Source: Planctomycetota bacterium (GTDB taxonomy: Bacteria; Planctomycetota; UBA8742; SKZP01; JAIOTL01). Taken from it: a DNA stretch of 9,420 bases. The position numbers and the translations under genes are program-made. The notes under the pieces were generated by a model. That model was not told where the DNA came from. It saw nothing but the letters and a program-made list of their open reading frames with translations, and did no database searches. The stretch is from assembly GCA_021106775.1 (NCBI GenBank), contig JAIOTL010000170.1:1-9420 (forward strand), written 5' to 3'. Positions 1 through 6,078 of this stretch are shown here, one piece after another; the stretch's first letter is position 1; the number at the start of each line of letters is the position of its first letter.

Positions 1-59
1 GCAGTTTCTATGCTGAATTATAAAATGGCAAATTTTAAAACTACACCGACTTAAATGCT

Positions 60-65
60 TATAAT
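60..65 (+). promoter_or_regulatory. possible -10 box upstream of yidC
   Basis: A perfect TATAAT lies 88 bases before the yidC start, but I see no good -35 hexamer 16-18 bases upstream. The rest of the 153-base leader is AT-rich and shows no tRNA, rnpA or rpmH sequence. This is a weak promoter call on one box alone. Confidence 0.3.
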
Positions 66-153
66 TAAATGTTTGAGCAAACTTCATCTTCCGTGAAAAT
101 CCTCTGGGTTAAATCGCAAGTAATGAAATAAATCACAATACAAGGAGCACTTA

Positions 154-957
154 ATGGCAACAACGGATCCTTTCTCGCAGGATGCCCAAGGCAACAAATC
201 TGGCATGACATTCATGATAATTATCGTGCTGCTCATCGGTTTTCTGCTTATTCAGAGCCAATTCGGAGAAAAAGAACAACCCAAGGATAACGAAACCGTA
301 ATCGCTGATGACACCGATGATTCCAAGAAAACAGATGATAAAGAATCTGAGATTAAGGATGACAATGAACAAACAAAGCCAGATAAGGAAAAACCCGTCG
401 AAACAGACGAAAATGGGCAAACGAAACCTGAAATCGAGGAAGCAAAATATCCATGGCAGAAAAAACTCCCTCAGAGAACATTGAAAGAATCATATATCAA
501 AAGCGAGAAGTATAACACCGAGGTTATGGAAATCACTTTCTCCTCGCGAGGTGGCACAATCGCGGAAATCTGGCTGAAAGGATTTCCCGGCGGTGGAAAA
601 AATCACATGGAAATTCCAGAAAACGAGAAAAACAGACTGCGGTACGTAAGACCATATAATTCCAATAAAATGACTGGTGCACTTGATGTAAGCTCAGAAG
701 ATTACGAGTTGAAATCCGGTTTTACTGTTAATTCCGAATGGGAGTTCATTGGACATAAAACTACTAATGAAATCATCGGTAAACCTTCGATGACCGATCT
801 TACACAAGATTATGAAAACATAAATGAATCGAAGTTGAAACCGACGAGAATATCACAACCCACGAGATTACCTTTGCTTATCCGCCCGAAAACGCGAAGG
901 GTGAAGTACCTTTCAGAATCTTCAAGACATTTAAATATACTGAAAAAGAGTATATGA
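154..957 (+). CDS. yidC: YidC membrane insertase, N-terminal part (frameshifted)
   Basis: This is the N-terminal part of YidC, the insertase that places membrane proteins in the inner membrane, alone or with SecYEG. An AAGGAG site at 142-147, six bases before the ATG, fixes the start. Residues 18-36 form the first membrane helix. Residues 38-100 are a long linker of Asp, Glu, Lys and Thr, with a loose internal duplication (NEQTKP / NGQTKP). The extracytoplasmic beta domain starts near residue 123 with a strand like that of known YidC proteins (EITFSSRGGTIAEIWLKGF). The YidC-like sequence ends near residue 228. The remaining residues, up to the TGA at 955-957, are basic and unlike YidC, and the family sequence continues in the next frame. 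Read together with the 954-2348 frame, the protein would be about 731 residues, well above the roughly 550 of E. coli YidC. Confidence 0.85.
   Translation: MATTDPFSQDAQGNKSGMTFMIIIVLLIGFLLIQSQFGEKEQPKDNETVIADDTDDSKKTDDKESEIKDDNEQTKPDKEKPVETDENGQTKPEIEEAKYPWQKKLPQRTLKESYIKSEKYNTEVMEITFSSRGGTIAEIWLKGFPGGGKNHMEIPENEKNRLRYVRPYNSNKMTGALDVSSEDYELKSGFTVNSEWEFIGHKTTNEIIGKPSMTDLTQDYENINESKLKPTRISQPTRLPLLIRPKTRRVKYLSESSRHLNILKKSI
826..863 (+). other. frameshift site inside yidC
   Basis: The first frame (from 154) is open to 955, and the third frame is open from just after a TGA at 825-827. YidC-like sequence switches between them here: frame 1 reads NINES, while frame 3 from about 843 reads DENITTHEITFAYPPENAKG and runs on without a break into the C-terminal part. 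The change is equivalent to one lost base, for example one A in the AAG at 832-834 or the AAA at 838-840. I see no canonical slippery heptamer (X XXY YYZ) in frame 1, so an error in the sequence or a real indel is more likely than programmed -1 frameshifting. Confidence 0.8.
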
Positions 958-2348
958 TAAATATTGACCTCAGAATCGAAAACTACACAGATAATCTGCT
1001 TGACCTCGAAAAACTTGTGCTTTGGGGACCTGTTGGACTTTTCACCGGTTACGGAAACAGAATTTCGGACTATGCAATCTGGAAAATCGGCGCAACAACA
1101 GATGCAACCTGGGAATCGACCAGCAAACTTGAATCAAATTACACCAAGTTCAATAAGGGTAAGCGTCAACTGAAAAATACTAAAACGAATGTGCTTGCGA
1201 AATCCAACATAACAGGAGGAAGACTCACATTTCTGGGTAGTTTCAACGGGCAGTTCGAAGCAATAATGATGTACCCGCGGATTTTAAGCGAGGATGTGCA
1301 TGTCGAAGAAGGCATCATCGAAATGTTCCAGATTGATGGGCTTGCTGACCCGGAATTTCCCACAAGAGTATTACCTTCGTACGCCTTTGAATTCAACAAA
1401 ATCAGGCTTTCAAAGGGTGAAACCTTAAATCTGTCAACCCCGATGTTCATAGGACCTAAAAAAGAGGAATTTATCCCGTCAGCACTGGAAGAAACGATGC
1501 TTTACTCGTTTGAATGGATAAACGGTCTTGGCAAAGTTATGTTCAAAATCATGGATTTCTTTCACGGAATCGTTGTGAACATGGGCATTGGCGGAGCATG
1601 GGGTATTGCGATTATTCTGCTTACGATTCTCGTACGTTTGTGTCTGCTACCACTCTCGTACAAGGCGCAGTCGGCAATGCAGGAATCACAGGCGAATATG
1701 AAGAAGATTCAACCCAAAATAACCAAAATTAAGCAGAAATATGGCGCGGGTAAAAAACAGCTTACTCGCGAGCAGAAAATGAAGATGAATCAGGAAATTA
1801 TGGGAGTCTGGCGCAGCGAGGGTGTCGGCATGGGCGGCATGTTCAAGGGCTGTCTGATTATGCTTCTGCAGATGCCGATTTGGATAGCATTGTTCGGCGT
1901 TTTCCGTTATACAACTGACCTTTACGGCGCATCGTTCCTCTGGATTAGCGACCTGACCAAGCCTGATGCATTATTCATGATTTATGATGGCGTTCCCGGA
2001 ATTCCGCTTTTGGGCAACTTTCTCGCTGGCACCGGCATGTTCTTCTTCAATATCCTTCCGTTTTTTGCAGTTGGGTTGATGTATTATCAGAGCAAACTCT
2101 CGCAGGCGCAGCAACCTTCAGTAGACGAGGAGCAGGCGAAAAAGCAGAGAACAACAATGGGCTGCATGTACATCATGTTTTTCTTCCTGTTTTACAGTTT
2201 CGCTGCGGGTTTCAACTTGTATTTCCTTGCGTCGTCGGGTTTCGGCGTGCTAGAGGCAAAATTTATCCGGTCGCGTTTCACGAAAAAAAGAGAGGAAGCT
2301 GAGGCGGAAGCAGCATCAGCACCAATAAAATCCCTCAAAAAGAAATAG
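954..2348 (+). CDS. yidC: YidC membrane insertase, C-terminal part (frameshifted)
   Basis: This frame holds the rest of the extracytoplasmic domain and the whole conserved Oxa1/YidC insertase domain. The ATG at 954 is internal and has no ribosome site; the true coding frame extends upstream to about 843. Counting from that ATG, residues 190-210 are the amphipathic segment and 213-234 the next helix. That helix carries the conserved hydrophilic-groove arginine (ILVRLCLLPLS, Arg codon 1635-1637), matching Arg366 of E. coli. Residues 240-300 form the charged cytoplasmic hairpin (IQPKITKIKQKYG), and further helices lie near 297-316, 358-378 and 402-427. The stretch between the third and fourth helices is longer than in E. 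coli. The tail is Lys/Glu/Ala-rich, as is usual. The insertase core is intact, so the gene is probably functional if the frameshift is an artefact. Confidence 0.93.
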   Translation: MINIDLRIENYTDNLLDLEKLVLWGPVGLFTGYGNRISDYAIWKIGATTDATWESTSKLESNYTKFNKGKRQLKNTKTNVLAKSNITGGRLTFLGSFNGQFEAIMMYPRILSEDVHVEEGIIEMFQIDGLADPEFPTRVLPSYAFEFNKIRLSKGETLNLSTPMFIGPKKEEFIPSALEETMLYSFEWINGLGKVMFKIMDFFHGIVVNMGIGGAWGIAIILLTILVRLCLLPLSYKAQSAMQESQANMKKIQPKITKIKQKYGAGKKQLTREQKMKMNQEIMGVWRSEGVGMGGMFKGCLIMLLQMPIWIALFGVFRYTTDLYGASFLWISDLTKPDALFMIYDGVPGIPLLGNFLAGTGMFFFNILPFFAVGLMYYQSKLSQAQQPSVDEEQAKKQRTTMGCMYIMFFFLFYSFAAGFNLYFLASSGFGVLEAKFIRSRFTKKREEAEAEAASAPIKSLKKK

Positions 2349-2349
2349 T

Positions 2350-3078
2350 TTAGGATTGTGTAATTTCTGAATGGAGAATGCGGGAGGCAGCTTCGTAATA
2401 GCGGTTGCCTTGATGCGCAAAGCGTGCATTGCCGATGCTGGAGAATTCACGGGCGACATCAAGCTGGGTGATTTCAGCCATTTCAAGATTCTCAAGATTC
2501 TTACGCACTTCATCGCGGACAGATTGTGCCAGATGCGACATCAACAGAAGTTTGTCAAGATTCTCACCAACTTTCTGAACTTTCGCCTTTTCATATGCTT
2601 CAATGATATTTTGCCTGCGACTTCCCAGAAAGCTTGAGAAAACTTCAATCTGCTCAATGAATTTTTTCCCAAATATCTCTCTGTCTGTGGCAAATGAAGG
2701 TCCGCAGACATTTATGTACCGGTATTTCTTGCCTTGAAAAGTCTCGGTCAGAAGCAGTGCGCAATCCATCGTCAGCTCATCGTGCGGATTCACACCGATG
2801 ATAACAGAATAACCCGCTTCAATGTTGTTTTCCGCATCGTCCCTGACAATCCAGCCTGCTTCGACACGGTCAAAGGTCAGCCAACTGAATCCGTAATCAA
2901 AGCTGAGCTTTTCTCCAGCTTTTGCCCGCAAATCCAAAAATTCCTGAAAAATTCGTCTGTCACCCTTAAATCCCTCATTATCCGCAATCGTCAACATCCG
3001 CTCGTATAAATCGTCACCATCAGGATAATCTTCGACTAAAACACTCACAGCACTTTCTGTAATCTGAAGTTCCTGCAT
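2350..3078 (-). CDS. unrecognised 242-residue soluble protein
   Basis: I do not recognise this family. I place the start at 3078 (MQELQITES) because an AAGGAG (3085-3090) sits six bases upstream. The frame is open to 3132, but that 18-residue extension is mostly encoded by a repeat-like segment. The protein has no signal peptide or membrane helix. The first 60 residues look helical and acidic. Residues 60-140 have alternating hydrophobic strands (GFSWLTFDRVEAGWIVRDD, YRYINVCGP) suggesting an alpha/beta or beta-rich core. The last 90 are helical and highly charged, possibly a coiled coil or oligomerisation region. It is codirectional with the phosphoesterase 116 bases upstream, so the two might be co-transcribed, but the gap is long. 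Its stop lies one base from the yidC stop on the other strand. Confidence 0.8.
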   Translation of the reverse strand: MQELQITESAVSVLVEDYPDGDDLYERMLTIADNEGFKGDRRIFQEFLDLRAKAGEKLSFDYGFSWLTFDRVEAGWIVRDDAENNIEAGYSVIIGVNPHDELTMDCALLLTETFQGKKYRYINVCGPSFATDREIFGKKFIEQIEVFSSFLGSRRQNIIEAYEKAKVQKVGENLDKLLLMSHLAQSVRDEVRKNLENLEMAEITQLDVAREFSSIGNARFAHQGNRYYEAASRILHSEITQS

Positions 3079-3084
3079 TAAAAT

Positions 3085-3090
3085 CTCCTT
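3085..3090 (-). promoter_or_regulatory. ribosome binding site deciding the start at 3078
   Basis: AAGGAG on the minus strand lies six bases before the ATG at 3078-3076. No comparable site precedes the upstream in-frame ATG at 3132, so the shorter protein is preferred. Confidence 0.8.
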
Positions 3091-3106
3091 GTCAATTTCA
3101 TTTAAT

Positions 3107-3155
3107 CCGCTAGTCTGGATTCTTCGCTTCACTTCGTTACGCTCAGAATGACGGG
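3107..3155 (-). repeat. probable dispersed intergenic repeat copy
   Basis: On the minus strand this reads CCCGTCATTCTGAGCG, then CGAAGTGAAGCGAAGAATCC. It is bounded by an imperfect dyad of ATTCT (3119-3123) and AGAAT (3145-3149). From memory, it closely resembles short intergenic repeats starting GTCATTCTGAGCG and ending GCGAAGAATC that are scattered through many bacterial genomes, especially of uncultured lineages. Only one full copy is in this window; the core GTCATTCTGA recurs at 7288-7297. The segment lies between the phosphoesterase and the 242-residue gene. Confidence 0.5.
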
Positions 3156-3194
3156 ATGGTTGTTTGTTATGAGGAAGTGTACAAAATGATTCGG

Positions 3195-3962
3195 TTATTT
3201 GCCGTCTTTTAGTCGGTCAGCAAGGTATTGTGGCAGTCCGCCTGAATTCGCAATCTTCGCCATAGTGCTGCGATAATCATAGGCAACCCTATGAAACACA
3301 ACCTTTTCTTCGTTAAATGTAACATAGCACGACCGATTATCAAGGTCTCTGGGCTGTCCAATAGAGCCGACATTAACAATAATCTTTTTGTCATTGGGAA
3401 ACACAAACTCGCTGTTTTTCAGCTTCGACGGGTGAATATACCTCAAATCCTCAGTAAAAATCCCCGGAACATGTGAATGTCCACAAAACAAAATCTGGTT
3501 AACCTGCTCAAATATCCCTTTCATCTTCGCTGTATCGTGAATATCCCGCGGCATAATATATTCTTTGGTTGGCACTCGCGGAGACCCATGCACAAACAGG
3601 AACCTGCCTTTTTCAACCTTCTCAAGCTTCGAAAGTTTATCCAGATAATTCCATAATAAATGACGCTCTTCCTTGGGCAGCGACCGATTATTGAGCTGAG
3701 ACCTTGTCCATTCAACCGCCTGCCTTGCACGCTCATTAAAATCCTCGGCAATAAGCATAATCGCTTCTTCATGATTGCCGATAAGCGAAAATTTGAAAAA
3801 CTTCATCGCTAGTTTTAGGCACTCGCGAGGATTTGGTCCGTAGCCGATTATGTCGCCAAGACAAAGTATATCTTTGACATCTCGAGTCGCGATATCACCG
3901 AGCACAGCATCAAGTGCTTCAATGTTTGCGTGAATGTCAGATACAATCGCAAGCAAATTCAC
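3195..3962 (-). CDS. calcineurin-like metallophosphoesterase
   Basis: This is a single-domain, cytoplasmic, two-metal phosphoesterase of 255 residues. All the metal-binding motifs are present in order: DIH (residues 9-11), GD (36-37, in LGDIIGYGPNP), GNHE (62-65), the histidine in FVHGSP (125) and GHSH (161-164), followed by the typical NVGSIGQPRD (197-206). It resembles the small bacterial phosphatases of COG0639 (ApaH/PrpE/YfcE-like). The substrate cannot be read from the sequence: phosphoprotein, cyclic nucleotide, dinucleotide and phosphodiester are all possible. The start is a GTG at 3962; an in-frame TGA 15 bases upstream rules out a longer form. The ribosome site is poor, with AGAG directly touching the GTG, so a TTG two codons later is an alternative. 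The AT-rich 143 bases upstream suggest a separate promoter, but I see no clear pair of boxes. Confidence 0.93.
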   Translation of the reverse strand: MNLLAIVSDIHANIEALDAVLGDIATRDVKDILCLGDIIGYGPNPRECLKLAMKFFKFSLIGNHEEAIMLIAEDFNERARQAVEWTRSQLNNRSLPKEERHLLWNYLDKLSKLEKVEKGRFLFVHGSPRVPTKEYIMPRDIHDTAKMKGIFEQVNQILFCGHSHVPGIFTEDLRYIHPSKLKNSEFVFPNDKKIIVNVGSIGQPRDLDNRSCYVTFNEEKVVFHRVAYDYRSTMAKIANSGGLPQYLADRLKDGK

Positions 3963-4105
3963 CTCTGTTGATAATCATTAAATATTCATTTTTATAAAAT
4001 CATACAATATACAAAACAAAAAAACACACATTTTTTAACATCAAATACGCTGATAAATGTCAGTTTCCCAAAGGTTTTCATCGCTAATTGAACTTTTAAG
4101 CAAAA

Positions 4106-4747
4106 TTACATGTTCTTTTTCTTGAAAGAAATATCAAGAATCTTCTTAACTTCGTCAAGCGTTCTATGCTCTTTATAGCGCGTTATCATCTTGATTCGCT
4201 CGAAAACCACTTCATTAAACAGCCGATGCCCGCTTTTCGTCCTCCCGACCTCAGATATCAAACCTTGAACGATATAATTGTGAATCACCTGACGCGTCAA
4301 CCCGGTAATCTGAATTATTTCGCCGATTGTATAAAACTTCGGTGGGTGTAGCGGGTCGTCGATTTTCGGTTCTTCATTTTCTTTAGGCATGATGCCAAGT
4401 TGCTTGCTGTTCTTTTTCTTATCATATTGAGTAAGTATTTTTGCAACTTCTGTGAGTGCGCGGTGACGTTGCCAGCGTAGAATGCGTTTGATACGTTCGA
4501 AAATTGAAATGTCGTAGAACCAGCGTCCTTTGTCGTTGCGTTTTGCGGGAATGATAAGCCCAAGTTGGCGATATGTATGCAGAGTTTGCCTACCCAGACC
4601 TGTGAATTGCATGATATCGCCCGTTGTGTAGAGTTTTTCAGGGATGAATTTGTTGATGTTGTTAATGCTCTTAGATTTGCCTGTTTTTTTTGATTCTATT
4701 GGCTTATCAGATGAGTGTTCATCAGGTTTTTTGGCTTTTTTACCCAT
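4106..4747 (-). CDS. transcription regulator with two tandem MerR-type HTH domains
   Basis: This 213-residue protein carries two MerR-type winged helix-turn-helix domains on one chain. Residues 38-105 read YTTGDIMQFTGLGRQTLHTY and on to FERIKRILRWQRHRALTEVAKIL. Residues 137-204 read YTIGEIIQITGLTRQVIHNY and on to FERIKMITRYKEHRTLDEVKKIL. The two copies are clearly homologous, so an internal duplication is likely. A Lys/Asp/Glu-rich linker of about 30 residues joins them, and the N-terminus is a basic, low-complexity tail. There is no effector-binding domain and no metal-binding cysteine cluster, so it is not a classic metal or drug sensor. A TGGAG (4754-4758) six bases before the ATG at 4747 fixes the start; an adjacent ATG at 4750 is less well spaced. 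It is probably DNA-binding, possibly autoregulatory given the palindrome in its promoter. Confidence 0.9.
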   Translation of the reverse strand: MGKKAKKPDEHSSDKPIESKKTGKSKSINNINKFIPEKLYTTGDIMQFTGLGRQTLHTYRQLGLIIPAKRNDKGRWFYDISIFERIKRILRWQRHRALTEVAKILTQYDKKKNSKQLGIMPKENEEPKIDDPLHPPKFYTIGEIIQITGLTRQVIHNYIVQGLISEVGRTKSGHRLFNEVVFERIKMITRYKEHRTLDEVKKILDISFKKKNM

Positions 4748-4811
4748 CATGCACTCCATATTACAATTTGTAATTGATAAAGCTGAATTACATTTCATAA
4801 ACTACATTTTA

Positions 4812-4839
4812 TTATATCACATTGACTGAGCATGTAAAC
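4812..4839 (-). promoter_or_regulatory. sigma70-type promoter of the tandem-MerR gene
   Basis: On the minus strand, TTTACA (4839-4834) and TATAAT (4817-4812) are separated by 16 bases, and the -10 is extended by TGA (TGATATAAT). Transcription would begin near 4805, giving a leader of about 57 bases to the start at 4747. That excludes translation from the upstream in-frame ATG at 4798, which would be only a few bases into the message. Confidence 0.65.
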
Positions 4840-4845
4840 ATGCTT
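4830..4845. promoter_or_regulatory. palindrome AGCATG-TTTA-CATGCT over the -35 box, putative operator
   Basis: This perfect inverted repeat has 6-base arms and a 4-base centre (AGCATGTAAACATGCT on the + strand). The -35 hexamer of the tandem-MerR promoter lies in its centre and left arm. A protein bound here would block RNA polymerase. Its core ATGTAAACATG recurs with one mismatch at 4936-4946. It is not a good terminator for the dehydrogenase, since no T-run follows it on the minus strand. Confidence 0.5.
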
Positions 4846-4935
4846 TAACTTTTCGTTCCTTAGTTAATGTACACCGAATCATGAAGGGGCAAAGTAAACT
4901 CAGGTTTATCTACCTTGCATGCCTTTGCAAACATG

Positions 4936-4946
4936 ATGTAAGCATG
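4936..4946. repeat. second near-copy of the operator core (ATGTAAGCATG)
   Basis: This 11-mer matches 4833-4843 (ATGTAAACATG) at 10 of 11 positions, 103 bases away in the same orientation. It lies just beyond the dehydrogenase stop, upstream of the regulator promoter. The spacing is close to a whole number of helical turns, which would allow looping between two bound proteins, but chance similarity cannot be excluded. Confidence 0.35.
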
Positions 4947-4963
4947 GTTCTGTGGTTTTGTCA

Positions 4964-5845
4964 TCAGCAATAATTAATACCTGTGATTTTGTGTCTTTCC
5001 CAAGTATAAAAACCTTTGCCCGTTTTGTCGCCAAGATGTCCGGCATCGACCATTTTCTGAAGCAGCGGACAAGGACGATATTTGCTGTCCTTAAAGCCAC
5101 CGTAAAGCACGTTCATAATCGCCAGACAGACATCAAGTCCGATGAAATCCGCAAGTTGCAACGGTCCCATTGGATGCCCCATACCAAGTTTCATAACATT
5201 GTCAACTTGCTCGACGCCGGCAACACCTTCGTATAAAGCATAAATCGCCTCGTTAAGCATAGGCAACAAAAGGCGGTTGGCAACAAAACCCGGTGAATCG
5301 TTTGCTTCCACAGGGATTTTACCGAGTTTTTCCGTAAGTTCCTTGGTAATCTGATATGTTTCGTCGGAAGTGTCAAAACCTCGAATAACTTCAACAAGTT
5401 TCATAATCGGTACAGGATTCATGAAATGCATACCGATAAATTTCTCCGGTCTCCCGCTGGCTTTTCCTAAAACGGTGATCGAAATCGAGGAAGTGTTGCT
5501 GCCGATAATAACCTCAGGACGCAGAATCTCACCGAGTTTTTTGTGAACCTCAAGTTTTATCGCCAGGTTCTCTGTTACAGCTTCGACCACGAAATCGCAA
5601 TCCATCGTATCATCAAGATTTGTCGAGGTGCTGAACCGATTCATAATCACAGAAACATCTTCCGCAGCGAGTCTTTCCTTCTTTACGAGCCGATTCAGTG
5701 AGTTTTCAATGTTTTGCGTCGCATTGTCAAGGAATTCCTGCTTAATGTCAATCATAATTACATCAAAACCTTTTTGTGCATACACCTGGGCAATTCCGTT
5801 ACCCATCGTGCCTGTACCGATAACTCCGATTTTTTTTATTTCCAT
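4964..5845 (-). CDS. 3-hydroxyacyl-CoA (3-hydroxybutyryl-CoA) dehydrogenase
   Basis: This enzyme interconverts 3-hydroxyacyl-CoA and 3-oxoacyl-CoA with NAD(H), in fatty-acid oxidation, butyrate metabolism or related CoA pathways. It has 293 residues, slightly above the usual 280-285. The N-terminal Rossmann fold has GTGTMG (residues 10-15) and Asp33 at the end of the second strand, which favours NAD over NADP. SNTSS lies at 116-120. The catalytic pair is His140 (MHFMNPVP) and Glu152, with the conserved Asn190 in NDSPGFVANR. The C-terminal helical domain (GMGHPMGPLQLADFIGLDV) is complete. The family normally ends just after GKGFY; here about 11 further residues follow. GGGAG (5851-5855) five bases before the ATG fixes the start. 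It stands alone, with no thiolase, crotonase or acyl-CoA dehydrogenase in the window, so the pathway stays open. The name hbd/paaH is possible but not proven. Confidence 0.93.
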   Translation of the reverse strand: MEIKKIGVIGTGTMGNGIAQVYAQKGFDVIMIDIKQEFLDNATQNIENSLNRLVKKERLAAEDVSVIMNRFSTSTNLDDTMDCDFVVEAVTENLAIKLEVHKKLGEILRPEVIIGSNTSSISITVLGKASGRPEKFIGMHFMNPVPIMKLVEVIRGFDTSDETYQITKELTEKLGKIPVEANDSPGFVANRLLLPMLNEAIYALYEGVAGVEQVDNVMKLGMGHPMGPLQLADFIGLDVCLAIMNVLYGGFKDSKYRPCPLLQKMVDAGHLGDKTGKGFYTWERHKITGINYC

Positions 5846-5880
5846 GATAACTCCCTAAATGTGTTCAATATGCTGATTAT

Positions 5881-5918
5881 GCAAAATTTCAAATACAATG
5901 TAACAAAATTAATTTTGC
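5881..5918. promoter_or_regulatory. AT palindrome and inverted repeat upstream of the dehydrogenase
   Basis: CAAAATTAATTTTG (5904-5917) is a perfect 14-base palindrome. Its right half plus one base, AATTTTGC (5911-5918), also pairs with GCAAAATT at 5881-5888. It lies 36-73 bases before the dehydrogenase start, where an operator would be expected. A CATAAT on the minus strand nearby could be a -10 box, but no convincing -35 goes with it. In sequence this AT-rich, such palindromes can arise by chance. Confidence 0.3.
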
Positions 5919-5958
5919 TGATGAAATAATTCGATTAATTTAGTATGAAAAGTATTAA

Positions 5959-6044
5959 GTTCTGTCCCATAAATTTATTTTGGTATATTTTTCCAGTTTC
6001 ACACAATTTTCGAAAGCTCCTCAAAAATACTTACGGGACAGAAC
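5959..6044. repeat. 86-base element bounded by perfect 10-base inverted repeats
   Basis: GTTCTGTCCC (5959-5968) and its exact reverse complement GGGACAGAAC (6035-6044) flank 66 AT-rich bases. The arms are GC-richer than the surroundings, and a few more pairs continue inward (TAA with TTA) and outward past single mismatches. There is no open reading frame inside. Size and form fit a miniature inverted-repeat element or the remnant of an insertion sequence. I see no clear target-site duplication. It sits between the divergent dehydrogenase and aminotransferase genes, with the right arm 34 bases before the aminotransferase start. Confidence 0.55.
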
Positions 6045-6078
6045 ATAGTTTCATTAAAATTCATTACAGGGGAATAGC

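Noticed and set aside
826..860. Programmed -1 frameshifting in yidC
   Set aside because: No X XXY YYZ heptamer is present in frame 1 and I see no obvious downstream stem. A lost base explains the data more simply.
3079..3132. Longer N-terminus for the 242-residue protein
   Set aside because: It is largely encoded by a repeat-like segment and has no ribosome site, whereas the start at 3078 has AAGGAG at ideal spacing.
4059..4072. CTGA...TCAG hairpin between the tandem-MerR and phosphoesterase genes as terminator
   Set aside because: The perfect stem is only four pairs and the following T-rich stretch is too far away.
4315..4563. Open frame of 82 codons on the minus strand
   Set aside because: It lies fully inside the tandem-MerR gene in another frame and has no motif or ribosome site.
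4748..4798. Longer N-terminus for the tandem-MerR regulator
   Set aside because: The predicted transcription start near 4805 leaves no room for a ribosome site before 4798, and TGGAG precedes the start at 4747.
4915..4930. Hairpin TTGCA...TGCAA as terminator of the dehydrogenase gene
   Set aside because: The stem has only five pairs and no T-run follows it on the minus strand.
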